DNA of 43,905 nucleotides from JAATGI01 sp036510675 (GTDB lineage: Bacteria > Pseudomonadota > Alphaproteobacteria > ATCC43930 > CGMCC-115725), in contig DATCDN010000027.1 in the NCBI GenBank assembly GCA_036510675.1, positions 1 to 43,905 on the forward strand, in the 5' to 3' direction. The position numbers and the translations under genes were made by a program. The first letter of the stretch is position 1; every line of letters starts with the position of its first letter. Shown here piece after piece: positions 32,167 through 40,767 of the stretch. Under the pieces are notes generated by a model that worked only from the letters and a program-made list of their open reading frames with translations, ran no database searches and was not told the DNA's origin.

Positions 32167-33240
32167 ATGGCCACATCCCATCCCGCTCTGTCGCGCGCCC
32201 GGTCATTCTGCGAGGACTATAATCTGCGCGCGCCGATCCTGATGGCGCCGATGGCCGGCGCCTGCCCGCCGGCGCTGTCGATCGCGGTGGCGCAGGCGGG
32301 CGGGTTGGGCGGTTGCGGCGCGCTGCTGATGAAGGCGGACGCGATGAAAAGCTGGGTCTCGGAGGTCCGCGCCGCCACCAATGGCGGCTTCCAGATCAAT
32401 CTCTGGATTCCCGATCCGGCGCCGCGCCGCGATGACGCGGCGGAGGCGGCGGTACGCGGCTTTCTCGGCCAGTGGGGGCCGGCGGTCGCGGCCGAGGCCG
32501 GCAACGTGACGCCGCCCGATTTCGCCGCGCAATGCGAGGCGATGCTGGCGCTCGGCCCGCCGATCGTCTCATCGATCATGGGACTCTATTCGCCGGAATT
32601 CGTTGCGCGCCTCAAGGCGCAAGGCACCCGATGGTTCGCGACCGTGACCAGCGTTACGGAGGCGCGCGCCGCCGAGGCCGCCGGCGCCGATGCCATCGTG
32701 GCGCAAGGGATGGAGGCGGGCGGCCATCGCGGCGCTTTCGCGGCGGACAAGGCGGAGGCGGCGATGGTCGGCCTGTTCGCCCTGGTGCCCGCGATCGCCG
32801 ACGCGGTGTCGGTTCCGGTGATCGCGACCGGCGGCATCGCCGATGCGCGGGGTGTGGCGGCGGCGTTGCTGCTCGGTGCGTCGGCGGTCTAGATCGGCAC
32901 CGGTCTGTTGCGCAGCCCGGAGGCGAAGCTCGCACCGGCCTGGGCCGACGCGCTGGCCCGGACACTGCCGGAGGAGACCCTCGTCACTCGCGCCTTTTCG
33001 GGGCGGCCCGGCCGCAGCATCGCCACTGCCTATGCCCGCGCCGCCGCCGATGGTCCAGCGCCCGCGCCCTATCCGGTGCAGCGTGGCCTGACCCAGGCGA
33101 TGCGCGAGGACGGGGCGCGGCAGGGCGATGTCGATCGTATGCAGCTTTGGGCGGGCCAAGCCGCGCGGCTGGCCCCGGCGCGCCCCGCCGGCGAAATCGT
33201 CACGGCGCTTTGGTCGGGTGCGCAAGCCTTGTTATCCTGA
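32167..33240 (+). pseudogene. Nitronate monooxygenase (NMO/2-nitropropane dioxygenase) with an internal amber codon
   Basis: Translation from ATG 32167 gives the FMN-dependent NMO barrel: LRAPILMAPMAGACPPALS, GFQINLWIPDP, the glycine-rich AIVAQGMEAGGHRG with the catalytic His, and VPVIATGGIADARGVAAAL. Codon 242 (32890-32892) is TAG, exactly where the family has Gln in GASAVQIGT. The same frame then runs on with IGTGLLRSPEAKLAPAWADA through to a normal end at 33240, making 357 residues if read through. One C-to-T change would explain it. The truncated 241-residue product would lack the phosphate-binding end. It lies 34 bases after the GNAT gene. Confidence 0.88.
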
Positions 33241-33308
33241 ACCGCGTCGGCTTTGCCGGGCCGGTTCACGCGCCCCCGGAAGCGATGTAAGGTCGGCTCC
33301 CTTAAGGA

Positions 33309-34526
33309 ATGAAATTGCCTTCTCCCAATACCTATCGTGCCGGACCGGATGAGCGCGGCCTTTACGGGCTGCATGGCGGCCGGTTCGTCGCCGAAACCCT
33401 GATGCCGCTGATCCTCGAGGTGGAGCGCGCCTATAATGAAGCGCGCCACGATCCCGGCTTCGCCAAGCAACTCGCCTATTATCTCGAACATTATGTCGGC
33501 CGCCCGTCGCCGCTCTATTTCGCCGAGCGGCTGACCCAACGCTGGGGCGGCGCGAAAATCTATCTGAAGCGCGAGGACCTCAACCATACCGGCGCGCACA
33601 AGATCAACAATACGATGGGGCAGATTTTGCTGGCGCGGCGCATGGGCAAGCGCCGCATCATCGCGGAGACCGGCGCCGGCCAGCACGGCGTCGCGACGGC
33701 GACCGTCTGCGCCCTCTTCGACATTCCCTGCGTCGTCTATATGGGCGCCGTCGATATCGCGCGACAGCAGCCTAATGTCTTCCGCATGAAGCTGTTGGGT
33801 GCCGAGGTGCGCGCCGTGCATTCCGGCACCGCGACCCTCAAGGATGCGATGAACGAGGCGCTGCGCGACTGGGTCGCGAATGTCGCCGACACCTATTACC
33901 TCATCGGCACGGTGGCGGGGCCGCATCCCTATCCGGCGATGGTGCGCGATTTCCAATGCATCATCGGCGACGAGGTGCGCGCGCAGATGCAGCGCGCCGA
34001 GGGCCGCCTGCCCGACACGCTGATGGCCTGTGTCGGCGGCGGCTCCAACGCGATGGGCCTGTTCCATCCGTTCCTCGACGATCCGTCGGTCAAGATGATC
34101 GGCGTCGAGGCGGCCGGCGACGGTATCGAGACCGGGCGCCATGCCGCCTCGATCAATGGCGGGGCGCCCGGGGTGCTGCACGGCAACCGCACCTATCTGT
34201 TGCAGGATCGCGATGGCCAGATCATCGATACACATTCGATTTCCGCCGGCCTCGATTATCCCGGCATCGGTCCGGAACATGCCTGGCTGCATGATGTCGG
34301 GCGCATCGAATTCGTCCCAGTGCGGGATGATGAGGCGCTCGACGCGTTTCAATTGCTGACGCGGCTTGAAGGCATCATCCCGGCGCTCGAATCCGCGCAT
34401 GCCATCGCCGAGGCGGGAAAGCGCGCGCGGAGGCTGGCGAAAGACAATCTCGTGGTGATCAACCTTTCGGGCCGCGGCGACAAGGACATCGATACCGTGG
34501 CGACGCGGCTTGGCGTCACGCTATGA
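33309..34526 (+). CDS. trpB: Tryptophan synthase beta chain
   Basis: 405 residues. The N-terminus GRFVAETLMPLILEVERAY and the PLP-binding Lys in LNHTGAHKINNTMGQ are unmistakable. TGAGQHGVATAT and ACVGGGSNAMGLFHPF, the phosphate-binding loop, follow, and NLSGRGDKD ends the domain. It condenses indole and serine to tryptophan and pairs with TrpA, whose ATG overlaps its stop (ATGA at 34523). AAGGA lies unusually close to the ATG at 33309; the upstream frame offers no better start. Confidence 0.95.
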   Translation: MKLPSPNTYRAGPDERGLYGLHGGRFVAETLMPLILEVERAYNEARHDPGFAKQLAYYLEHYVGRPSPLYFAERLTQRWGGAKIYLKREDLNHTGAHKINNTMGQILLARRMGKRRIIAETGAGQHGVATATVCALFDIPCVVYMGAVDIARQQPNVFRMKLLGAEVRAVHSGTATLKDAMNEALRDWVANVADTYYLIGTVAGPHPYPAMVRDFQCIIGDEVRAQMQRAEGRLPDTLMACVGGGSNAMGLFHPFLDDPSVKMIGVEAAGDGIETGRHAASINGGAPGVLHGNRTYLLQDRDGQIIDTHSISAGLDYPGIGPEHAWLHDVGRIEFVPVRDDEALDAFQLLTRLEGIIPALESAHAIAEAGKRARRLAKDNLVVINLSGRGDKDIDTVATRLGVTL

Positions 34527-35332
34527 GCCGCATCGCCGCCCGCTTCGCGGCCCTGAAGCGCGAGGGGCGCGCCGCGCTGGTGACCTATCTCACCGCTGGC
34601 GATCCCGATGCCGCGACGTTCGCGCGGCTGCTGGGGGGATTGCCGGCGGCCCGCGCCGATTTGATCGAGATCGGCATGCCGTTTTCCGATCCGATGGCCG
34701 ACGGGCCGTCGATCCAGGCGGCCGGCCTACGCGCCTTGCGCGCCGGCATGGATCTGAAAAAGACGCTGGGCCTGGTGCGTGATTTTCGCGGCGGCGACGC
34801 CGCGACCCCGATCGTGCTGATGGGCTATTACAATCCGATCTACCGTTATGGCGTGGCAAAATTCCTCGCCGAGGCGAAGGCGGCGGGCGTCGATGGGCTG
34901 ATCGTGGTCGATCTGCCGCCCGAACATGACGACGAGCTGTGCCGGCCGGCACGCGCCGCCGGCATCGACTTTATCCGCCTCGCTACGCCGACCACGGACG
35001 ATGCGCGCCTGCCCGCGGTGCTGACCAACGTGTCGGGCTTTCTCTACTACGTCGCGGTCGCCGGCATCACCGGCACACGCTCCGCCGCCAGCGCCGATGT
35101 CGCGGCGGCGGTCGCGCGGCTGAGGCGGCACACCGACCTGCCGATCGCGGTCGGCTTCGGCATCAAGAACGCGGATCAAGCGGCGGCGATCGCGCGGGTC
35201 GCCGACGCGGTGGTGGTCGGCTCGGCGCTGGTCGACCGCCTCGCCGCCAATCTCGGCCAGCCGAGCTTGGTCGATGCGGTGTTGGCGGATGTCGCGGCGC
35301 TGGCGGCTGGGGTGCGGGGCGCGCGGCGATGA
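34523..35332 (+). CDS. trpA: Tryptophan synthase alpha chain
   Basis: 269 residues. LVTYLTAGDPDAATFARLL, LIEIGMPFSDPMADGPSIQ with the catalytic Glu, and GVDGLIVVDLPPEHDDELC with the second catalytic Asp region identify TrpA. VGFGIKNADQAAAIA binds the phosphate. It cleaves indole-3-glycerol phosphate and channels indole to TrpB. Its stop overlaps accD by four bases (ATGA at 35329). Confidence 0.95.
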   Translation: MSRIAARFAALKREGRAALVTYLTAGDPDAATFARLLGGLPAARADLIEIGMPFSDPMADGPSIQAAGLRALRAGMDLKKTLGLVRDFRGGDAATPIVLMGYYNPIYRYGVAKFLAEAKAAGVDGLIVVDLPPEHDDELCRPARAAGIDFIRLATPTTDDARLPAVLTNVSGFLYYVAVAGITGTRSAASADVAAAVARLRRHTDLPIAVGFGIKNADQAAAIARVADAVVVGSALVDRLAANLGQPSLVDAVLADVAALAAGVRGARR

Positions 35333-36219
35333 GCTGGATCAGCAATTTCGTCCTGCCCAAGATCCGGGCGGTGGTGCCGGCGCGCAAGGACGTGCCGGAC
35401 AATCTCTGGACCAAATGTCCGCAATGCGGCCAGCTTCTGTTTCAGCGCGACCTCGAAGCCAATCTCTTCGTCTGCGCCAGTTGCGGCCATCATCTGCGCA
35501 TGGCGCCGGAAAAGCGCCTCGCCATGCTGTTCGACGGCGGCCATTACCAGGCGATCGAACTGCCCAAGACCATTGTCGATCCGCTGCGTTTCCGCGATCG
35601 CAAGCGCTATGCCGACCGGCTGAAGGAGGCACAGGGCGCCAGCGACGGGCGCGACGCGCTGCTGGTCGCGCACGGCACCATCGGCGGCGCGCCGACGGTG
35701 GCGGCGGTGTTCGATTTCGCGTTCATGGGCGGCTCGATGGGGATCGCGGTCGGCGAGGGGCTGCTGGCGGCGGCGCGCCTCGCGGTGCTACAGGAAGCGG
35801 CGCTGGTGGTGGTTCCCGCCTCGGGCGGCGCGCGGATGCAAGAAGGGGTGTTGTCGCTGATGCAATTGCCGCGCACCACCATCGCGGTGGAGACGGTGAA
35901 GGCGGCGCGCCTCCCCTATATCGTGGTGCTGACCGATCCCACGACCGGCGGTGTCTCCGCCTCGTTCGCGATGCTGGGCGACATCACCCTGGCCGAGCCG
36001 GGCGCGGTGATCGGCTTCGCCGGCGCGCGGGTGATCGAGGAAACCATTCGCGCGAAATTGCCCGAGGGTTTTCAGCGCGCGGAATATCTGCTGGAGCATG
36101 GCATGGTCGATCTGGTGGTACCGCGTCGCGAGCTGCGCGACACGCTGTCCCGGATCATCGCGCTGTTGCGGCGGCGCCCGGCGCCGGACGCCACCAGGGC
36201 GCTGGCGAGCGCGTCATGA
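35329..36219 (+). CDS. accD: Acetyl-CoA carboxylase carboxyltransferase beta subunit
   Basis: 296 residues. The N-terminal zinc ribbon has KCPQCGQLLF and FVCASCGHHLRM (CxxC twice). The crotonase-type domain contains GGSMGIAVGEG, PASGGARMQEGVLSLMQ and DPTTGGVSASFAMLGD. With AccA it forms the transferase making malonyl-CoA; accA is not in the window. ATG 35329 overlaps trpA, and its stop overlaps folC (ATGA at 36216), keeping the trpB-trpA-accD-folC order of many proteobacteria. Confidence 0.95.
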   Translation: MSWISNFVLPKIRAVVPARKDVPDNLWTKCPQCGQLLFQRDLEANLFVCASCGHHLRMAPEKRLAMLFDGGHYQAIELPKTIVDPLRFRDRKRYADRLKEAQGASDGRDALLVAHGTIGGAPTVAAVFDFAFMGGSMGIAVGEGLLAAARLAVLQEAALVVVPASGGARMQEGVLSLMQLPRTTIAVETVKAARLPYIVVLTDPTTGGVSASFAMLGDITLAEPGAVIGFAGARVIEETIRAKLPEGFQRAEYLLEHGMVDLVVPRRELRDTLSRIIALLRRRPAPDATRALASAS

Positions 36220-37517
36220 CAGCCGAATCCGAGGCGCGGGTCGACGCGGTTCTGGCGCGGCTGCTCGGCCTCCATCCGAAGCTGATCGATTTGTCGCTCG
36301 AGCGGATGCAGCGGCTGCTGACCGCGCTGGGCGATCCGCAGCACGCGATGCCCAATATCATCCATGTCGCCGGCACCAACGGCAAAGGCTCGACGGTGGC
36401 GTTCATGCGCGCCTGTCTCGAGGCCGCCGGGAAGCGCGTCAATGTCTTCTCCAAGCCGCACCTTATCCGTTTCAACGAGCGCATCCGTCTCGCCGGAGCG
36501 CTGATCGACGATGAGGCGCTGATCGCGCTGTTGGAGGAATGCGAGCGCGTCAATGACGGGCAGAGCATCACCTATTTCGAGATCACCACCGCGGCGGCGT
36601 TCCTAGCCTTCGCGCGACAGCGTGCCGACGTCACGCTGATCGAGACCGGGCTGGGTGGCCGTTTCGACGCCAGCAACGTGTTTCGGGCGCCGATCGCGAC
36701 CGCGATCACGCCGGTATCGCTCGACCATCAGCATTTCCTCGGCGACACGGTGGGCCAGATCGCGTTCGAGAAGGCCGGCATCTTCAAGCCCGGCGTTCCC
36801 GCGGTGCTGGCGCCGCAATCGGAAGAAGCCGAAAAGGTGCTGGTGACGCGGGCGAATGAAACCGGCGCGCCGCTGTTCCGGTTCGGTCAGGAATGGCGGG
36901 TATGGCCGAGCCATGCCGGCCTGCATTACGAAAGCCGGCGCTGGAAACTCGACTTGCCGCAGCCCGGCCTGCTCGGCCGGCATCAATACGACAATGCCGG
37001 AACCGCGCTGGCGTGCCTCGACCGCGCCGGCTTCGTCATCGGCCCCGGCACTCTGGCCGAGGGGTTAAGCCAAGTCCAATGGCCGGCGCGGCTCGAACAT
37101 CTGACCGAGGGTACGCTGGTGGCGGCGATGCCGCCCGGCTGGGAGCTGTGGCTCGACGGCGGCCACAATCAGGCGGGCGGCGCGGCGCTGGGTGCGATGG
37201 CGCAGACGTGGCGCGACAAGCCGCTGCGGCTGATCTTCGGCATGCTGGAAAGCCACGACGCGGTGGCGTTCCTCAAATCGCTGGCGCCGCATGTCGCGGG
37301 CGCCGTGACCGTCGCAGTGCCGGGCGAGCCGGCGACCCGCAGCGCCGATAACGCGGCGGCGGCGGCGCGCGCCGCCGGCATCGCGGCCGAGCCCGCGCCC
37401 GATATCCGCACCGCGGTCGGCCGCGCCGCGACCGGCACGCCGGGCCGGGTGCTGATCTGCGGCTCGCTCTATCTGGCCGGCGGCGTGCTGGCCGAGAATC
37501 GGCCTAACGCGGGCTGA
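36216..37517 (+). CDS. folC: Folylpolyglutamate synthase/dihydrofolate synthase
   Basis: 433 residues. The ATP loop is IIHVAGTNGKGSTVAFM, SKPHLIRFNERIRL follows, ETGLGGRFDASNVF is the Mur-ligase motif, and LDGGHNQAGGAALG is the C-terminal signature, here with Gln where many members have Pro. It adds glutamate to dihydropteroate and polyglutamate chains to folates. The start overlaps accD by four bases. It ends the plus-strand series begun by ihfB. A minus-strand gene converges seven bases further on, with no obvious intrinsic terminator between. Confidence 0.94.
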   Translation: MTAESEARVDAVLARLLGLHPKLIDLSLERMQRLLTALGDPQHAMPNIIHVAGTNGKGSTVAFMRACLEAAGKRVNVFSKPHLIRFNERIRLAGALIDDEALIALLEECERVNDGQSITYFEITTAAAFLAFARQRADVTLIETGLGGRFDASNVFRAPIATAITPVSLDHQHFLGDTVGQIAFEKAGIFKPGVPAVLAPQSEEAEKVLVTRANETGAPLFRFGQEWRVWPSHAGLHYESRRWKLDLPQPGLLGRHQYDNAGTALACLDRAGFVIGPGTLAEGLSQVQWPARLEHLTEGTLVAAMPPGWELWLDGGHNQAGGAALGAMAQTWRDKPLRLIFGMLESHDAVAFLKSLAPHVAGAVTVAVPGEPATRSADNAAAAARAAGIAAEPAPDIRTAVGRAATGTPGRVLICGSLYLAGGVLAENRPNAG

Positions 37518-37523
37518 TCCCGC

Positions 37524-38075
37524 TCAGCGTTCCTGGCGGTCGTACCCGGCATCGGCGCTGAGGTGGTGGCCCGCCGTCTCGTGGCCATGAACACGATAAC
37601 TGGTGTTCCGGCGGTGGCCGGAATCGCGATGCGCGGTCCGCTGGTGGCTGACCCGCCGCGCATGCGCCGGCCGCTGGCCATAGCCGCCACCGCCGTAATC
37701 GCCCGCGCTGCCCGCGTAATAGCCGCCGGCATAGCCGTAATTGGTCGGCGCGGCATAGCCGCGGCGATCGTCGCGATCATACGAGGAGGAATAGTCGCGG
37801 CCGCTGTCGGCCTGCTGGTCCTGATCGTCGCCCTGGCGATTCCACCAGAAATTCGCCTGGGCGGCGTCGTCGACGCCGGACAGCGGCGCGTTGATGACAT
37901 AGCCCGGCGGCGGCAGCGAATCGCCCGGATCGGACAGCGGCGCCGCATAGAGCGCCGCGAGCGAACTCGGGTCGACAAAGGGGCCGGGCCCTTGGTCCGG
38001 TCCACCGCAGACACCACAGGTGCCGCCGGCGACCGCCAAGGCGGCAATGAGATTGTACAGGCCAAGAAAATTCAT
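37524..38075 (-). CDS. Uncharacterised Gly/Tyr/His-rich protein
   Basis: 183 residues. The N-terminus NFLGLYNLIAALAVAGG is hydrophobic and may be an export signal or anchor, followed by CGVCGG. A middle segment has NAPLSGVDDAAQANFWW. The last 90 residues are low complexity, with Tyr/Gly repeats (YGYAGGYYAGSAGDYGGGGY) and then Arg/His-rich stretches. I recognise no domain. ATG 38075 is chosen because it places the hydrophobic stretch at the start; an upstream Met would add a basic leader. The frame is supported by normal third-position GC bias, but its reality rests mainly on length. Confidence 0.55.
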   Translation of the reverse strand: MNFLGLYNLIAALAVAGGTCGVCGGPDQGPGPFVDPSSLAALYAAPLSDPGDSLPPPGYVINAPLSGVDDAAQANFWWNRQGDDQDQQADSGRDYSSSYDRDDRRGYAAPTNYGYAGGYYAGSAGDYGGGGYGQRPAHARRVSHQRTAHRDSGHRRNTSYRVHGHETAGHHLSADAGYDRQER

Positions 38076-38466
38076 GAGTGCCGCGCCTCTCGCCAGGTTT
38101 CGATGCAAGCGAGGGAAACAACCATGCGGCGGCGGGAATACCGTGCGATGTTTGGTAAAATTAACCAAACTATTCATCGGAAGTTACATATTGACGCGCC
38201 GAGGGGCAGTAATAGACGCGTAAAACATGGTTAATTTCCGTTTCGTATAAAATTAATACTGTAACTCCCGTTCAGGTTGTCGATACGGAACGAGCGGGCT
38301 CGGCGGCCGCCACCGCGCGGTGGCCGCCCGCGCACGGGATCACCGCGGCTCATTCATATTTTTGCGCGGGCCATCGGGCGATTCCCGCCGTGGCGCTCTT
38401 GCATCGCGCGAAAAAGCGTGGATTCTCCCGCCGCCAGCCAATGGCTTTTCCGCGGGGGATAGTGCG
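38076..38466. other. 391-base divergent intergenic region
   Basis: No gene is visible. Bases 38150-38270 are much more AT-rich than the rest, with several ATTAA-type motifs and TATAAA near 38246, and probably carry promoters for both flanking genes. GCCACCGCGCGGTGGC at 38309-38324 is a perfect 16-base palindrome that could be an operator. Some of the AT-rich TTAA motifs resemble half-sites of the cell-cycle regulator CtrA, but no full spaced pair is present. Confidence 0.5.
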
Positions 38467-38958
38467 ATGACATATGCCGAGAAAACGGTTCAGCCCGGAG
38501 AAGGCATTCGCTTTGTCAGCCGGGTGCATTGGATCGTCTATTTACGGGGGCTGGTGTTCATCGTGCTGGGCATCATCGTCGCGGTCGCGATCCAGGCGTC
38601 GGGCCTCGGCACCACCTCCGGCCTGACATCCGCCGGCGGCTTCAACATTCCGGCGCTGGTCGCGGTGGCGGCGGGGCTGGCGATCGGCGGCCTCAGCCTG
38701 ATCGAGGCGTGGTGGCGGCGCTATACCACCGAGGTGACGGTCACCGACACCCGCATCATCTATAAGCGCGGCTTCATCCGCCGCCACAGCTTCGAGATGA
38801 ACATGAACAAGGTGGAGAGCGTCCACGTCAATCAGTCGGTGTTCGGGCGCCTGTTCGATTATGGCGACATCGTCATTCGCGGCACGGGGTCGAGCTTCGA
38901 GCCGCTGCGCCAAATCGCCCGGCCGATCGAGTTCCGCAGCTTCGTCACCGCCGGCTAA
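38467..38958 (+). CDS. Bacterial PH-domain (DUF304) membrane protein
   Basis: 163 residues. Two hydrophobic segments, about 27-44 (LRGLVFIVLGIIVAVAIQ) and 60-80 (IPALVAVAAGLAIGGLSL), form a hairpin in the membrane. The C-terminal bPH domain has the strands EVTVTDTRIIYKRGFIRRHS and NKVESVHVNQSVFGRLFDYG (quoted to 20 residues), the typical DUF304 pattern ending FGDIVIxGTG. The function is unknown. The TAA stop lies within the first bases of a dispersed repeat, which may therefore have replaced the original gene end. GGGGGAT precedes the ATG. Confidence 0.85.
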   Translation: MTYAEKTVQPGEGIRFVSRVHWIVYLRGLVFIVLGIIVAVAIQASGLGTTSGLTSAGGFNIPALVAVAAGLAIGGLSLIEAWWRRYTTEVTVTDTRIIYKRGFIRRHSFEMNMNKVESVHVNQSVFGRLFDYGDIVIRGTGSSFEPLRQIARPIEFRSFVTAG

Positions 38959-39116
38959 ACCACAAACGCGCCTCTCCGGCGGAAGCCGGAGTCCATCCCT
39001 GCCATGGAACCGGCCTGCGCCGGCAAGGTGACAAGGTCGAGCCGCGACGCAAAGCCACCAAGATCGTCTCGACCCAACCAACGCGCTCCTCCGGCGAAGC
39101 CGGAGTCCATCCCTGT
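38955..39116. repeat. REP-type element, copy 2 (inverted copy of 18321-18444) plus half-unit
   Basis: 38955-39086 matches the reverse complement of 18321-18444. Hairpins CTCCGGC/GCCGGAG and CCGGC..GCCGG are present. A further half-unit, CTCCGGCGAAGCCGGAGTCC, near 39088-39107 runs to the mutT stop. The left end includes the stop codon of the PH-domain gene. The element fills the whole space between the two converging genes. Confidence 0.8.
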
Positions 39117-39521
39117 CTAAAGCAGGTCTTTCAGAATCGGAATCAGCGGCTTGTCCGCCGGCGGCATCGCATAGCGGTCGAGCCGCTCGGCGCGCACCCA
39201 AGCGAGACGCTGGCCTTCCCGCGCGCTGACAAGGCCTTGCCAACGCCGGCAGACATAGAGCGGCATCAGCAGGTGAAATTCGGCATAGGCGTGGGACGCG
39301 AAGGTCAGCGGCGCGAGGCACGATGCGGCGGTATCGATGCCCAATTCCTCGTTCATCTCGCGGATCAGCGCCGCCTCCGGCGTTTCGCCGTCATGCACCT
39401 TGCCGCCGGGAAACTCCCACAGGCCGGCCATCGGCTTGCCCGCCGGCCGCTCCGCCAGCAGGACCCGGCCATCGACGTCGATGAGCGCCACCGCGACGAC
39501 GAGCAGGACAGGCAGGGTCAT
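39117..39521 (-). CDS. mutT: MutT-type NUDIX hydrolase
   Basis: 134 residues. The complete Nudix box is GGKVHDGETPEAALIREMNE followed by ELGI, with the Glu residues for metal binding. AERPAGKPMAGLWEFPGG before it is typical of MutT (8-oxo-dGTP diphosphatase), which cleanses the nucleotide pool. ATG 39521 begins LPVLLVVAVALIDVDGRVLL, the usual first strand; the longer frame upstream lies inside the hydrolase gene. It overlaps that gene by four bases on the same strand, so the two are coupled. The mutT name rests on the motif context. Confidence 0.88.
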   Translation of the reverse strand: MTLPVLLVVAVALIDVDGRVLLAERPAGKPMAGLWEFPGGKVHDGETPEAALIREMNEELGIDTAASCLAPLTFASHAYAEFHLLMPLYVCRRWQGLVSAREGQRLAWVRAERLDRYAMPPADKPLIPILKDLL

Positions 39522-40714
39522 GCCAGCACCCGATCCAGCCAATCGAAGGCGCGCTGATTGAACAGCGACCGGGCGCCCGCCTCGCAATGCTCGCCAGCCC
39601 CCTCGGCGGCGGTAAAGGCGATGAAGTGCTTGTCGCAGGCGAGGGCGTCGTAAAGTTTGCGCGCGGTGAGACCGATCTCGTCATGCTCGGCCGAGCAGAC
39701 GAGGGTCGGACAGCCGATCCGGTCAACGCGCGCCACCAAGCTGTAATCGGCGGTCAGGCGCAGATAGGCCAGCGGATCGGCGACGCCATGCACCCACATG
39801 CCGCGCCGCAGTCCCCAGCCGGCGGTCGGATGATTGAGGCGCCGCCGCAGCATCATCTCGATGAGGCGCAGCACCCAGGCCTTGCCGTTCGGCAGTTCGC
39901 GGGCGACGAAGCCGGGCATGCGGCGCTGCATTTCCTCGAACAGCGAGAACTCGCCCGGATCGGCGATCAACGCGGCGAGGCGTGGCTCGCCGGTGGCGGC
40001 GCGCGGCGCCAGATAGCCGCCGAAGCTGATGCCGAGCAGCGCGATGCGCGCGGCATCGACCTCGGGCCGGGCGACGGCGTAATCCACCACCGGCGCGATC
40101 ACCTTTTCCCAGTCGGGGCGGAACCGCATCCCGTCCTCGATCAGCGCGCCGCCCTGGCCCGGCCCGTCGAACAGAATTGCGTGATAGCCGCGCGCGACCG
40201 CCGCCGCGCCGCTGAACAGGAAACATTCCTCGGCGGTGCTGTCATAGCCGCCATTCACGATCATGGTCGGGCGCCGCGCGCCGTCGCCATCGGCTCGGCA
40301 GAAATATCCTTTCAGAATCGTGCCCTCATAGGGGATCGCGATCGGCTCCAACGCGGGGGCCATCAGCGCGGCGGCCGCGGCGAACGCGGCGCGGTGCCGG
40401 CGATAGGCCGCGACCAGACGCGGATCGACCGGCGCGCCGACGAGAAACGTATAGGCGGCGCGGAAATAGTTGGAGGCGCGCAGATAGGCGCCGCGCGCGC
40501 TGACCCGGCTTCCGGCGGCTTCGCTCAATTCCGCCTCGGCCAGCACATGCTCGGCCAGCTCGTTCCACGCCATATACCAGCTTGTCGCGTCGGGTTCGCC
40601 GATCATGCGCGCCGCGGCGAGGCACTCGCCGATCTCGGCGGCACCCGCGCCGGCATGGCCGACGGCCCGCAGCCACTGCGCGTCGAACAACGCATCCTTG
40701 AAGACGATCGGCAT
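39518..40714 (-). CDS. Alpha/beta hydrolase with N-terminal helical cap domain (DHPON-hydrolase-like)
   Basis: 398 residues. A helical N-terminal domain (about 1-120) precedes the fold. The strand ILFDGPGQGG holds the oxyanion turn, the nucleophile is Ser230 in LLGISFGGYLAPR, the acid is probably Asp345 (SAEHDEIG), and the base is His376 (GAGEHCEAG). The overall build resembles 2,6-dihydroxypseudooxynicotine hydrolase and FrsA-type carbon-carbon or ester hydrolases. The true substrate is unknown. ATG 40714 is chosen over an upstream frame that runs through the opposing repeat region. It is divergent from the RlmB gene, 53 bases away. Confidence 0.83.
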   Translation of the reverse strand: MPIVFKDALFDAQWLRAVGHAGAGAAEIGECLAAARMIGEPDATSWYMAWNELAEHVLAEAELSEAAGSRVSARGAYLRASNYFRAAYTFLVGAPVDPRLVAAYRRHRAAFAAAAALMAPALEPIAIPYEGTILKGYFCRADGDGARRPTMIVNGGYDSTAEECFLFSGAAAVARGYHAILFDGPGQGGALIEDGMRFRPDWEKVIAPVVDYAVARPEVDAARIALLGISFGGYLAPRAATGEPRLAALIADPGEFSLFEEMQRRMPGFVARELPNGKAWVLRLIEMMLRRRLNHPTAGWGLRRGMWVHGVADPLAYLRLTADYSLVARVDRIGCPTLVCSAEHDEIGLTARKLYDALACDKHFIAFTAAEGAGEHCEAGARSLFNQRAFDWLDRVLA

Positions 40715-40767
40715 GGCGACAGCGTTAGCGGGTTGGCGCTGGAGCCGCAAGCGATCTAGATTGCGCG

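Noticed and set aside
38150..38270. Replication origin or CtrA site in the AT-rich region upstream of the PH-domain gene
   Set aside because: No DnaA-box cluster and no correctly spaced TTAA-N7-TTAA pair was found. Promoter sequence is a simpler reading.
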